From Qipengyuania vulgaris (GTDB taxonomy: Bacteria; Pseudomonadota; Alphaproteobacteria; Sphingomonadales; Sphingomonadaceae), in the NCBI GenBank assembly GCA_000756795.1, contig CCSI01000001.1:907548-971547 (forward strand): DNA of 64,000 nucleotides, read 5' to 3'. Under the pieces are notes generated by a model, which saw only the letters and a list, made by a program, of their open reading frames with translations, was not told where the DNA came from and did no database searches. The translations under genes were made by a program, and so were the position numbers. Shown in pieces: positions 45,958-55,170 of this stretch (position 1 is the first letter of the stretch; every line of letters begins with the position of its first letter).

Positions 45958-45972
45958 GTTCCCATTATGTTC
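45958..45972 (-). promoter_or_regulatory. LexA (SOS) box of the imuA-imuB operon
   Basis: GTTC-CCATTAT-GTTC, exact GTTC-N7-GTTC, 18 bases from the imuA start. Same type as the box at 41651-41665. Confidence 0.85.
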
Positions 45973-46089
45973 CATCTTGCGCAGATTCGCAATTCATCCT
46001 TTCACAGCCCCGCTCCGGCGCAGGAAACGGAACATGCGGCCCGCACAATTGGTTGAACAGGCAAACGCAAACACGAAAAGGGCCTCATA

Positions 46090-46575
46090 ATGAAATATTC
46101 CGACGGCAACCCCGACGCGCTCAAGAAGAAGTTCTGGCTCGCGCTCGACGATTCGCCCTTCCTCTTCCTCGAACTCGACGGTCAGTCGGACACTTCGGTC
46201 CCGATGACCGCCCAGCTCGACAAAGACGCCAACAGTTCGATCTGGTTCTTCACCCAGAAGAACTCGACCTTCGCCAAACTCGGTAAGGTCAAGGCAAGCT
46301 TCGCCGGCAAGGATCACGACATGTTCGCGCGTTTCGACGGCACGCTTGCAGTCGAAACCAGCAAGGAGCGTTTCGACCAGTTCTGGAATAACTTCGTCGA
46401 GGCCTGGTACGATGGCGGCAAGGACGATCCCGACATCCTCTTCCTGCGAATGGATCTCGGCGATGCAGAAATCTGGAGCGGCGACCTCGGCCTGCTGAAC
46501 ACGGCCAAGATGGCGCTCGGAATGAATGTCCACGATGAGGCGGAAGAACGCCACGTGGAATCGGTCGATATCTAA
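46090..46575 (+). CDS. Pyridoxamine 5'-phosphate oxidase-like general stress protein
   Basis: 161 residues. LKKKFWLALDDSPFLFLELDGQ...PMTAQLDKDANSSIWFFTQKNS is the split-barrel flavin-binding core of the general stress protein 26 group, and DDPDILFLRMDLGDAEIWSGD its usual later part. Probably binds FMN, FAD or F420-like cofactor; reaction unknown. Followed by a good terminator. Confidence 0.85.
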   Translation: MKYSDGNPDALKKKFWLALDDSPFLFLELDGQSDTSVPMTAQLDKDANSSIWFFTQKNSTFAKLGKVKASFAGKDHDMFARFDGTLAVETSKERFDQFWNNFVEAWYDGGKDDPDILFLRMDLGDAEIWSGDLGLLNTAKMALGMNVHDEAEERHVESVDI

Positions 46576-46607
46576 TTCGACCCAATAATTAGAACACGAG
46601 TCGCGAA

Positions 46608-46636
46608 GGGCCGCCCGTCACCGGGCGGCCCTTTTT
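46608..46636 (+). terminator. Intrinsic terminator
   Basis: GGGCCGCCCG (46608-46617), loop TCAC, CGGGCGGCCC (46622-46631), then TTTTT. Ends the PNPOx-like gene on the plus strand. Confidence 0.92.
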
Positions 46637-46653
46637 GCGTCAGCCCCCTTACG

Positions 46654-48066
46654 TCAGCCGAAGATGCCGAAGAACAGGATCACGGCAAGGATAATCGGGC
46701 AGACATAGCGGACCAGCGCGCGCCAGGTCTGGTGAAGCACGCCATCGAGCCCGTTCTCGTCGTCGATAAGCTTCGCATCGGCGACCCAGCCAACGAATAC
46801 ACAGGTCAGGATCGCGCCGATCGGCATGAACAGCTTGGCCGTCACCCCGTCGAGAGCATCGAAGAAATTGGCTTCAGCGAAGAGGGGGATGAAGGCGAGC
46901 GGACGGAAATCCGCCATGTCGTTGAACGACAGCGAGGACAGCACACCCAGTACCGCAGCGCCGGCTCCGACGAGGAAGGTCGCCGTGGCACGCGACATGC
47001 CGAACCGGTCCTTCACGAAAGCCGTAGGCGCTTCCAGCAGCGAAACCGAACTGGTCAGCGCGGCAAAGAACACCATGATGAAAAATGCCAATCCGATCAG
47101 CGAGCCGAAGGGCATCGCCTGAAAGGCGATTGGAAGCGACTGGAACATCAGGCCCGGGCCCGCACTTGCGGAAAGGCCGGCTGCAAAGACGATCGGGAAA
47201 ATCGCGAGGCCTGCAAGCAGAGCTACAGCAGTATCGGCGCCGGCAATGATGCCCGACGTCTCGCCGAGATTCGTATTGCGGCTCGCGTAGGACCCGTAGG
47301 TAATCATGCCGGCTACGCCGAGCGAGAGCGAGAAGAACGCCTGCCCTACGGCGGCCAGCATGACCTCGCCGGTCAGCTTGCTGAAATCAAACGTGAACAG
47401 GTAGGTGACGGCTTCGGAGAAATTGCCGGTGAAAGCGCCGTAAACGGTGATGCCGAGGAACAGCAGGAAAAACAGCGGCATGAGGTAGACCGCCACCCAT
47501 TCGATACCGCTCGACACGCCACGCGCGACGAAGAAGATGGTCGCTGCGAGGAAACCGAGGTTGAGCCCGATCATCAGCATCCCGTCACCGAAAAGGCCCG
47601 GAAGCAAGCTCTCGATATCTTCCGCAGCCCGCCCCTGGAATGCGCCACCGGTCAGGCCGGTCTGGAACAGGTCGCTCAGGAAAACGCCGATGTAATAGAC
47701 GACCCAGCCGCCCACGACGCAGTAGAAGCTGAGGATGAGAAAGGCGGCGAAGACGCCGAGCGAACCGATGACGCTCCAGCCCTTGGAGGCGCCCGAATCC
47801 TGGGCGACCTTCTTCACGCTATCCGGCGCGGAAGCCTGCCCGTGGCGCCCAATCAGCACTTCGGACAGAAGAACGGGCAAGCCGATCAAAAGCACGCAGA
47901 AGATGTAGAACAGGACAAAGGCCCCGCCCCCGTTTTCGCCCGCTTCTGCAGGGAAACGCCACATATTGCCGAGGCCCACAGCCGAACCGACTGCGGCAAG
48001 GATGAAAGCACTGCGCGATGACCAGTTCTCGTGGCCTGCTGTTGCGCCCGAACCTGCTGCTGCCAT
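46654..48066 (-). CDS. Sodium-dependent transporter (NSS/SNF family)
   Basis: 470 residues, about 11-12 helices. [38 protein letters not shown] is the TM1 sodium and substrate motif of LeuT-like transporters. Amino-acid or similar solute uptake; the substrate is not evident. Convergent with the PNPOx-like gene and divergent from panB. Confidence 0.93.
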   Translation of the reverse strand: MAAAGSGATAGHENWSSRSAFILAAVGSAVGLGNMWRFPAEAGENGGGAFVLFYIFCVLLIGLPVLLSEVLIGRHGQASAPDSVKKVAQDSGASKGWSVIGSLGVFAAFLILSFYCVVGGWVVYYIGVFLSDLFQTGLTGGAFQGRAAEDIESLLPGLFGDGMLMIGLNLGFLAATIFFVARGVSSGIEWVAVYLMPLFFLLFLGITVYGAFTGNFSEAVTYLFTFDFSKLTGEVMLAAVGQAFFSLSLGVAGMITYGSYASRNTNLGETSGIIAGADTAVALLAGLAIFPIVFAAGLSASAGPGLMFQSLPIAFQAMPFGSLIGLAFFIMVFFAALTSSVSLLEAPTAFVKDRFGMSRATATFLVGAGAAVLGVLSSLSFNDMADFRPLAFIPLFAEANFFDALDGVTAKLFMPIGAILTCVFVGWVADAKLIDDENGLDGVLHQTWRALVRYVCPIILAVILFFGIFG

Positions 48067-48201
48067 TTTGGTAATTACCCTTTTGTCGCGCGCATCCCGG
48101 TGGCGCGTTCTCCCGTATGCGCGCCTATCTGCAACGAATTCGCGGCTAGGCCAAGAGGGAAGCTTTGCCTTTGCACGGCACGCTCGCTAGACGCGTGCGC
48201 C

Positions 48202-49077
48202 ATGTCGACCACATTCCAGCTCGATACGAGCACCAGCAGAGCCAATCCCACGCCCCAGCCGATGAAGCGGCTGACGGTCCCGAAAATTCGCGCGCACAAG
48301 GCGGATGGCGAGACCAAGGACCCGCTGGTGATGCTGACTGCCTACACGGCGCGGCAAGCGCAGCTGCTCGATGCACATTGCGACATGCTGCTGGTCGGGG
48401 ATTCGCTGGGACAGGTCATTTACGGCCTGCCCTCTACCATTCCCGTCACTCTCGAAATGATGTCGAACCACGCCGCTGCGGTCGTGCGCGGAAGCTATCA
48501 CTCGGTGGTGATCGTCGACATGCCCTTCGGCTCATACGAGGCGTCGAAGGAGCAGGCCTTCGAAAACGCGGCGCGTCTGCTGAAGGAGAGCGGCGCGGCG
48601 GCGGTGAAGCTGGAAGGCGGGGAGCAGATGGCCGAGACGGTCGCTTTCCTCAACCAGCGCGGCATCCCGGTGATGGGCCATGTCGGCCTGACCCCGCAGG
48701 CGGTCAACGTGCTCGGCGGCTACATGGCGCGCGGGCGCGATGATGCTGAAGCGGAAAAAATTGTCGGTGATGCCAAAGCGCTGGACGAGGCTGGAGCCTT
48801 TGCCATCGTGCTGGAAGGCGTGCTCGAACCCATCGCCATCGAGGCGACGAAGGCAGTTTCCTGCCCCACCATCGGTATCGGCGCGTCAGCGCAATGCGAC
48901 GGGCAGGTGCTGGTGACCGAAGACATGCTCGGCATGTTCGAACGCGTACCGCGCTTCGTGAAGAAATACGAGAATATCGCTGAAGTCATTTCCGGCACCG
49001 TCGGCAAATATGCCGAGGAAGTGCGCAGCCGCAGCTTCCCGACCAGTGACCAGACTTACCAGCCGAAAAAGAGCTGA
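48202..49077 (+). CDS. panB: 3-methyl-2-oxobutanoate hydroxymethyltransferase
   Basis: 291 residues from the ATG at 48202. First step of pantothenate synthesis, using ketoisovalerate made by the ilv pathway. [45 protein letters not shown] covers the metal ligand and KIV site; [13 protein letters not shown] and MGHVGLTPQ follow. The N-terminal ~20 residues are a variable extension. Confidence 0.95.
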   Translation: MSTTFQLDTSTSRANPTPQPMKRLTVPKIRAHKADGETKDPLVMLTAYTARQAQLLDAHCDMLLVGDSLGQVIYGLPSTIPVTLEMMSNHAAAVVRGSYHSVVIVDMPFGSYEASKEQAFENAARLLKESGAAAVKLEGGEQMAETVAFLNQRGIPVMGHVGLTPQAVNVLGGYMARGRDDAEAEKIVGDAKALDEAGAFAIVLEGVLEPIAIEATKAVSCPTIGIGASAQCDGQVLVTEDMLGMFERVPRFVKKYENIAEVISGTVGKYAEEVRSRSFPTSDQTYQPKKS

Positions 49078-49093
49078 GGGACCCGCACCCCCG

Positions 49094-50164
49094 ATGGAAA
49101 CCATCCGCAAGTATTACACTTTCTCGCTGTTCTTTACCGCGGTCTGCTTCGCACTGGCCGCCTGGTACGGGTGGAGCAGCACGGGATCGGTAACCGCCAC
49201 GCTCGGCATCCTCTGGATTGTCGTGGTGCTGTCGATTCTCGAGGTCTCGCTCAGCTTCGACAATGCAGTGGTGAATGCCACCGTGTTGCGCGACATGGAC
49301 CCGGTCTGGCAGCAACGCTTCCTGACCATCGGTATCCTCATCGCCGTGTTCGGCATGCGGATAGTTTTCCCGATTGCCATCGTTTCGCTGGCGGCGCAGG
49401 TCGGGCCGATGGAAGCGGTATCGCTTTCGCTGAACGACCCTGAGCGATACGAACAGATTGTCTCCGACGCGCATGTGTCGATCGCAGGCTTCGGCGGGGC
49501 CTTCCTGGCGATGGTGGGTCTCACCTTCTTCTTCGAGGAAGACAAGGACGTCCACTGGATTGCGGCGCTGGAGAAAACCATCAACAAGTTCTCCAACGTA
49601 CCGGCGGTCGAAATCGGACTGGTCCTCGGTCTCGTATATGGCGTCTCGACCGTCCTGCCGGCCGAAGATGCGCTCACCTTCCTGACGGCCGGTATCCTCG
49701 GCCTGATTACCTTCATTGCCGTCCACGCCATTGCGGCGATTATCGAAGCGCGCGAGGCGCGCAAGAAGGCGGCTGGCGAGATCGTGAAGTCGGGTCTCGG
49801 CGGGTTTCTCTATCTCGAGGTTCTCGACGCAAGCTTCAGCTTCGACGGCGTCATCGGCGCCTTTGCGCTTTCGAACAACATGGTCATTATCGCGCTAGGC
49901 CTGTCGGTCGGTGCGATGTTCGTGCGCTCGATGACCATCCACCTCGTTCGGACCGGCACGCTGGCGCAATATCGCTATCTCGAACATGGTGCATTCTGGG
50001 CGATTATCGTGCTCGGCATCATTATGCTGCTATCGGCGCGCTGGCATATCCCCGAAACGATTACCGGCCTGCTGGGGGCGGTGCTGATCGGGCTCAGCTT
50101 CTGGTGGTCGGTGCGGCACAATCGCCGCCATCCGGAGGATGCGTCGCTGTCGACAGACGACTAG
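49094..50164 (+). CDS. DUF475 (TerC-like) membrane protein
   Basis: 356 residues from the ATG at 49094, 16 bases after panB. Eight or nine helices; EVSLSFDNAVVNATVLRDMDPVWQQRFL and YLEVLDASFSFDGVIGAFALSNNMVII carry the paired S-F-D-N/S-F-D-G motifs of the TerC/DUF475 superfamily, thought to bind or move metal ions. Its last 71 bases overlap the end of the convergent symporter gene. Confidence 0.88.
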   Translation: METIRKYYTFSLFFTAVCFALAAWYGWSSTGSVTATLGILWIVVVLSILEVSLSFDNAVVNATVLRDMDPVWQQRFLTIGILIAVFGMRIVFPIAIVSLAAQVGPMEAVSLSLNDPERYEQIVSDAHVSIAGFGGAFLAMVGLTFFFEEDKDVHWIAALEKTINKFSNVPAVEIGLVLGLVYGVSTVLPAEDALTFLTAGILGLITFIAVHAIAAIIEAREARKKAAGEIVKSGLGGFLYLEVLDASFSFDGVIGAFALSNNMVIIALGLSVGAMFVRSMTIHLVRTGTLAQYRYLEHGAFWAIIVLGIIMLLSARWHIPETITGLLGAVLIGLSFWWSVRHNRRHPEDASLSTDD

Positions 50165-51098
50165 CGAGCGGCGCGGCCAGTACCAGCTGGAAGAAATGGT
50201 AGAGCAGCAGCGGCAGGATGATGAAGCCTGCCTCCTCGCGCGCGAAGAGGATGGTGGCGAGCGGCACGCCGACCGCGGCGCTCTTCTGGGCACCTGCAAA
50301 CAGGAAGGCGATGCGATCGCGGCGGGGTAGCCCGAGCGCGCCCGAAGCCAGCCAAGCGCCAGCGTTGCCTATGGCAAGAAGCGCGGCGATGCCGAGGGCG
50401 AGGACAACCCAGGCCAATGGGTCAAGCCTGCCCCAGATGCCCTGTTCCACCGCGCCGGAGAACGCGACATAGACCGCCAGCGCAATCACCAGCCGGTCTA
50501 GCCAGACCACGCGTGACTTGTTCTGCGTTACCCAGCCTTGGGTCCAGCCCTGTACCGCCTGCCCGATGACGAAAGGTAGCAGGAGGATGAGCGCAATCCG
50601 CTCGATGGTTTCCATGCCCACCGCGCCCTCGCCCGTGCCGCCAAGCAGGAGGAATATCGGCACCGAGACGAACACGCCGAAGATGTTGAGCAGAGCCGCG
50701 GAAATTACCGACAGGCCGACATTGCCCTCGGCCAGCGTGGTGTAGGACGTAGCCGATTGTACCGTTGATGGCAGCACGCCGAGATAGAGAAACCCGATAG
50801 CCACCAGCGGCGGCAGGCCGAAGGCGAGCAGTTTGCTCAAGCCAAGTCCCGCGAGCGCCATGGCTCCGAAGACCCACAAGACCATCGGCAGGATGAAGCG
50901 CCAGTTGAGCAGCCCTCGCCCAATCTCGGACCGCGAAACGCGCATGCCGTTGAGCAGGAACAGCGTGAAGATGCCGACATTCGCCACGTCCTGCGCAGTG
51001 CCGGATTGCGCGGCGGGTATCGGCAAGACAGCCGCAAGCAATACCGCAGCGACCAGCAGGCGCAGCATCGGGTCGGCAAGGATCGTGCGGAGCGCCAT
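50094..51098 (-). CDS. Bile acid:sodium symporter family protein (YfeH-like)
   Basis: 334 residues with ten hydrophobic helices. LPSTVQSATSYTTLAEGNVGLSVISAALLNIFGVF and FLFAGAQKSAAVGVPLATILF are the two crossover motifs of the SBF-like family. Anion or metabolite transport; the ligand is unknown. The tail after HFFQLVLAAPLASRL is variable and antisense to the DUF475 gene. Confidence 0.85.
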   Translation of the reverse strand: MALRTILADPMLRLLVAAVLLAAVLPIPAAQSGTAQDVANVGIFTLFLLNGMRVSRSEIGRGLLNWRFILPMVLWVFGAMALAGLGLSKLLAFGLPPLVAIGFLYLGVLPSTVQSATSYTTLAEGNVGLSVISAALLNIFGVFVSVPIFLLLGGTGEGAVGMETIERIALILLLPFVIGQAVQGWTQGWVTQNKSRVVWLDRLVIALAVYVAFSGAVEQGIWGRLDPLAWVVLALGIAALLAIGNAGAWLASGALGLPRRDRIAFLFAGAQKSAAVGVPLATILFAREEAGFIILPLLLYHFFQLVLAAPLASRLSTATHPPDGGDCAAPTTRS

Positions 51099-51121
51099 CG
51101 CTCCTGCCCTTAGCGTGCGCC

Positions 51122-52489
51122 CTAGCTCGCCTGCAAATCGTATTGCTTCAAGAGGTCGTAGAGCGTCGGGCGGCTGATGCCGAGCAGCTTGGCGGTCGAG
51201 GAGATATTGCCCTGGCTGCGGGCCAGCGCCTTGCGTATCATCCGCCGGTCCGCCTCTTCACGCGCCTGCTTAAGGTTGAGCGCCATGTCGTCGCCCTCCT
51301 CGCCTTCGCCAAGGTCGAGATCCTCAGCATTCACCAGCTTGCCGTCGGCCATGATGACCGCGCGCTTCACGCGGTTTTCCAGCTCGCGCACATTGCCCGG
51401 CCAGTTCCAGCTGTCGATGGCCACCAATGCATCGGGCGCGAAGCCCTTCACCTGCGGGTTCATCTCGGCCGAGAAGCGCGACAGGAAATGCTTGGCGAGC
51501 AGCACGCCATCGCCTGGACGCTCGGCAAGCGCGGGGATTTTTACCACCACCTCGGCGAGGCGGTAGAAGAGGTCTTCGCGGAAGGTGCCCTCGCCAATCA
51601 TCGCTTCGAGGTTCTGGTGCGTCGCGCAGACGATGCGCGTGTCGACAGCGATGGGTTTGCGACCGCCAATGCGCTCGATGACCCGTTCCTGCAGGAAGCG
51701 CAGCAGCTTGACCTGCAGCGGCAGCGGGATGTCGCCCACCTCGTCGAGGAACAGCGTGCCCCCGTCGGCGAGTTCAATCTTGCCCTCGGTGGTCTTCACT
51801 GCGCCAGTGAACGCGCCCTTCTCATGCCCGAACAACTCGCTCTCGAGCAGGTTCTCGGGGATGGCCGCACAGTTGATGGCGATGAAGGCACCGCTGCGCC
51901 GGTCGCTCGCCTCGTGTAGGCCCTTGGCGAGCAGTTCCTTGCCAGTGCCGCTGGCCCCCAGCAGCATGACCGAGACATTTGTCGGCGCGACGCGCTCAAT
52001 GGTGCGCGCGACCTTGGCCATCTCGGGAGCGGCGGTAATCATCGTGCCGAGGACGGTCTTGTCCTCGCCTACCTTGCCTGCAAGGCGGCGGTTCTCACCC
52101 TCGATATTCGCCAGCTTGAACGCGCGCCCGACGATCAGGCCCAGCTCCTCGATATCGACCGGCTTCTGGTAGAAATCATAGGCCCCGCGCTCGATCGCCT
52201 GCAGCGCGCTTTCGCGTGCGCCATGGCCCGAGGCGACCACCACCTTAGTGTCGGGCTTCATCTCCATGATGGCATCGAGGACGGCGAAACCCTCGCTCGT
52301 GCCATCGGGGTCGGGCGGCAGGCCGAGGTCGAGCGTGACCACCGCGGGTTCCTCGCTGCGCAGGGCAGCCAGGGCCGCATCGCGATTGCCCGCAATCACG
52401 ACGTCGTAATCGTCATAGGCCCATTTGAGCTGCGCCTGCAGGCCCTCGTCGTCCTCGACAATCAGCAGCTTGGGTTTGGCTTCGGCCAT
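51122..52489 (-). CDS. prsR: PEP-CTERM-type sigma-54 response regulator PrsR
   Basis: 455 residues. Receiver domain ([23 protein letters not shown], phospho-Asp in [14 protein letters not shown]), AAA+ domain with [22 protein letters not shown], the sigma-54 GAFTGA loop in [16 protein letters not shown] and [22 protein letters not shown], and a Fis-type helix-turn-helix ([24 protein letters not shown]). Activates sigma-54 promoters of exopolysaccharide/PEP-CTERM genes in other bacteria. Overlaps prsK by one base. Confidence 0.93.
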   Translation of the reverse strand: MAEAKPKLLIVEDDEGLQAQLKWAYDDYDVVIAGNRDAALAALRSEEPAVVTLDLGLPPDPDGTSEGFAVLDAIMEMKPDTKVVVASGHGARESALQAIERGAYDFYQKPVDIEELGLIVGRAFKLANIEGENRRLAGKVGEDKTVLGTMITAAPEMAKVARTIERVAPTNVSVMLLGASGTGKELLAKGLHEASDRRSGAFIAINCAAIPENLLESELFGHEKGAFTGAVKTTEGKIELADGGTLFLDEVGDIPLPLQVKLLRFLQERVIERIGGRKPIAVDTRIVCATHQNLEAMIGEGTFREDLFYRLAEVVVKIPALAERPGDGVLLAKHFLSRFSAEMNPQVKGFAPDALVAIDSWNWPGNVRELENRVKRAVIMADGKLVNAEDLDLGEGEEGDDMALNLKQAREEADRRMIRKALARSQGNISSTAKLLGISRPTLYDLLKQYDLQAS

Positions 52490-54597
52490 CAGGCGCTCTC
52501 CGCTTCTTTCGCGGCGCGCGGGCCGGCGAGGATTTCATTGGCCGATTTGAGCGGCAGGTTGATGGTAAAGCGCGTGCCGAGGCCTTCGCGCGATTCCACT
52601 TCGAGCCGCCCGCCCATCGCACGCACCATCTCGCGCGCTTCGAACGCGCCGATGCCGAAGCCGCCTTCCTTGGAAGAGACGAACGGCTTGAACAATCCGT
52701 TGCGCAGGAAGGCTGGGCTCATGCCCTTCCCGCTGTCGACAACCTGCACCACGCCGGAGAGGCCGTCGCTACACACTTCGAGCATGACGGGGCTGTCGGC
52801 GTCGCTCGCATCTACGGCGTTCTGGACGATATGCGCGAGCGCCTGTTCGAAGGCATCGGGCTGGCCGGTAACATTCACCGCCTCGCCGCGCACCAGCAGC
52901 ACCTTGTGGCTGCGCGCATAGCGCTCGGTCACGGCTTTCACCACTGCGCCCATATCGAAGGCCCGCAGATCCTCCTGCCCGCCTTTCCCATAGCGCCCCA
53001 GCCGTGCAAGCATGGTGTTGAGCTTGTCCGCGCTGTTTCTCAGCGTCACCAGCATGTCCTTGCGAAACTCGGGCTTGTCGGCGTGCTTTTCGGCATTCCG
53101 CAGCAAGAGCGACATCTGGCTGGAGAGGTTCTTGATGTCGTGCATCACGAAGGCCATCCGGCGGTTGAATTCGTCGAAACGCGCTGCCTCGGACAGGGCC
53201 TCCTGCCCGGCCTGTTCGGCGAGGTAACTCGCCAGCTGCTGGCCGACGATACCGAGAAGGTCGAAATCCTCCCAGTCGAGCTTGCGCTCGACCAGCGGGC
53301 GAGTGAGCACGATGACGCCGACCAGCCGGTCGTAATGGCGCAGCGGCACGGCGGCCCATGCCTTGGGCTGTTCGACCAGCCATTGCGGCACGAAGGCAAG
53401 CTCGCCCTGGTGCTCGATGCCTGCACGTGCCTCGTCGAAATCGAGGATGAGACCCTCACGCTCGAAAATGATCGCCATCTCGGACGAAATCGGTACGGGC
53501 GGCACTTCGAGACCCGGCCAGCGCCAGTGGCCCGCCGGTTCCAGATTGCCCTCGTCATTGGCGAGGAAAAGGAAACCGGAGGGGCTGTCGGTGATGTCTG
53601 CCAGCGCCTTTACGGCACGCTCGGAGAGGCTCGCCTCGTCGAGACCCGCGCGCCCGATGGTATGGGTGAAACGTATCCATTCGTTGCGGTAGTCATAGCG
53701 GTGCTTGAACAGGTGCTTGATCGCCGTCACCCGCAGCCAGCCGCGCAAATGGCTCGAGGGCAGCCAGATCAGAGCCAGCGCGCCCGCCGCGATGACCAAA
53801 CCCACCTGCGTCAGCCGCGCCGCATTGCCCGTCAGCATATCGAGCCAGCTGGCGAGACCGAACATCACCAGCAGATAGGCACCGATGATTGCCAGCGAAA
53901 GCATCTGGAAGGTTGCCGCGCGCGAAGGGCTGAAAGTGAGGCCCGCCGCCTTGTGGTTATATCCCAGCGCGAAGGGCACGGCGATACAGGCAATCGCAAG
54001 GCCGCGCAGTGCAACAAGTTCCTGAGGGAAACCGCCTGCAAGATAAGCGATGGTGTAGAAGTTGAGCGTGAAGGCCCACAGTCCCGCCATCGCCGCAGCA
54101 TTCCAGCGCAGGATCCGGCGCGACTGCTGCGAGGCGCCGACATAGAGATTGTGCAGCAACACCAGCGCGCCGACGGCCACCAGGCCGCGGAACAGCGCTG
54201 CGGTCTCGAAGGTGAGTTCCGCCAGTTCCTGCGTCACCGCATAGCGATGTCCCACCAGCAGCAGCACGAATTGCAGGACTTCGACGAAGGCCAGCGAAGC
54301 CGCCACCGGTCGGACCAGCCGCAAGGTCTCGTCGCGTCCATCGTTTGCGAAAAGGCGGAAAAGCACGAAAATCCAGGCGAGGCTGGCTGCGATTTCGGTT
54401 AGGCCAACCATCGCGTGGGTGTAGCGGAAGCTGGCTGCGGCAAAGCACCAGTTCGCAGTCAACGCCAGCGCGATGACACCGGCCCAGCGGTCGGACCGGT
54501 CCTCGGCCCCGCTGCGCGCGATCCAAACGGCTGCAAGTCCGCTGACGACCGCGCCGATAGAATAGAAAATATAGGAAAGCGAGCCGGCCCACTCCAT
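52489..54597 (-). CDS. prsK: PEP-CTERM-type histidine kinase PrsK
   Basis: 702 residues. The N-terminal 280 residues hold about eight helices (MEWAGSLSYIFYSIGAVVSG on), then a GAF-like region (ALADITDSPSGFLFLANDEG), the histidine region FVMHDIKNLSSQMSLLLRNAEKH, in which the phospho-acceptor His is HD rather than HE, and an ATPase domain (GKGMSPAFLRNGLFKPFVSSKEGGFGIGAFEAREMV). Sensor partner of PrsR. No exosortase gene occurs in the window. Confidence 0.93.
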   Translation of the reverse strand: MEWAGSLSYIFYSIGAVVSGLAAVWIARSGAEDRSDRWAGVIALALTANWCFAAASFRYTHAMVGLTEIAASLAWIFVLFRLFANDGRDETLRLVRPVAASLAFVEVLQFVLLLVGHRYAVTQELAELTFETAALFRGLVAVGALVLLHNLYVGASQQSRRILRWNAAAMAGLWAFTLNFYTIAYLAGGFPQELVALRGLAIACIAVPFALGYNHKAAGLTFSPSRAATFQMLSLAIIGAYLLVMFGLASWLDMLTGNAARLTQVGLVIAAGALALIWLPSSHLRGWLRVTAIKHLFKHRYDYRNEWIRFTHTIGRAGLDEASLSERAVKALADITDSPSGFLFLANDEGNLEPAGHWRWPGLEVPPVPISSEMAIIFEREGLILDFDEARAGIEHQGELAFVPQWLVEQPKAWAAVPLRHYDRLVGVIVLTRPLVERKLDWEDFDLLGIVGQQLASYLAEQAGQEALSEAARFDEFNRRMAFVMHDIKNLSSQMSLLLRNAEKHADKPEFRKDMLVTLRNSADKLNTMLARLGRYGKGGQEDLRAFDMGAVVKAVTERYARSHKVLLVRGEAVNVTGQPDAFEQALAHIVQNAVDASDADSPVMLEVCSDGLSGVVQVVDSGKGMSPAFLRNGLFKPFVSSKEGGFGIGAFEAREMVRAMGGRLEVESREGLGTRFTINLPLKSANEILAGPRAAKEAESA

Positions 54598-54720
54598 CAG
54601 GCAGGACCCCGTATTTCAGAAACAAAAACCCCGGTCATGAACCCGGCCCCCGCGCGGCTGTAATTACAGTTTCCGCTTTTATGACGGGAATGGTGAAATG
54701 TCGGTAAATTTTACAGGCCG

Positions 54721-54763
54721 AAGACGAAGAAGGCGACACCTCCCGTCGGGGGAAGCGTCGCCT
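54721..54763 (-). terminator. Weak terminator of the small membrane protein gene
   Basis: On the minus strand AGGCGAC (54763-54757) pairs with GTCGCCT (54737-54731), followed by TCTTCGTCTT. Stem is short and the T-tract broken. Confidence 0.4.
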
Positions 54764-54790
54764 CGCTTTACGTTTGCTGGATGCTACGGC

Positions 54791-55087
54791 TTAGTTGTCG
54801 ACCGCGTCCCGTGCAGCTTCACCGGCGTCCTGTGCCGCGTCGCCGATCTGGCCTGCAGCCTCGCCCACCTCATTGGCAGCGTCGGCTACTGCGTTATCCT
54901 TGGCGACTTCAGCGCCGCTCATCTGCGAGAAGATGAACAGGGCCGCGATGCCGAGGACGACAATCAACAGAATAATACCCCAGCTGGTGCCACCGCTCTT
55001 TGCCGTGCCAGTGTCAGTGACGACGGTATGCGTGGTGTGGGTATTGCCCGCGCTGTCGGTCGTCTCGGTAATGCGTTCTTCGGTCAT
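54791..55087 (-). CDS. Small single-helix membrane protein
   Basis: 98 residues. A Thr-rich cytosolic head (TETTDSAGNTHTTHTVVTDTGT), one helix (WGIILLIVVLGIAALFIFSQM) and an Ala/Asp-rich tail with repeating AANEVGEAAGQIGDAAQDAGEAARDA, likely an amphipathic coil in the periplasm. No known family; such heptad-like A/D repeats occur in stress-associated envelope proteins. GGAAGG precedes the start. Confidence 0.75.
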   Translation of the reverse strand: MTEERITETTDSAGNTHTTHTVVTDTGTAKSGGTSWGIILLIVVLGIAALFIFSQMSGAEVAKDNAVADAANEVGEAAGQIGDAAQDAGEAARDAVDN

Positions 55088-55170
55088 GGTTTTTCCTTCC
55101 TGGAAACCTCAATTGTGACGAAAACGCGGCAAGGGTTTCGCCGGTTCCGGATAAAGAGGGTTAACGGCGT

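Noticed and set aside
46732..48021. 429-codon plus-strand frame
   Set aside because: Antisense to the helices of the sodium-dependent transporter; composition is charged and low-complexity.
48067..48201. Riboswitch between the transporter and panB
   Set aside because: No conserved aptamer core seen; ordinary divergent intergenic sequence.
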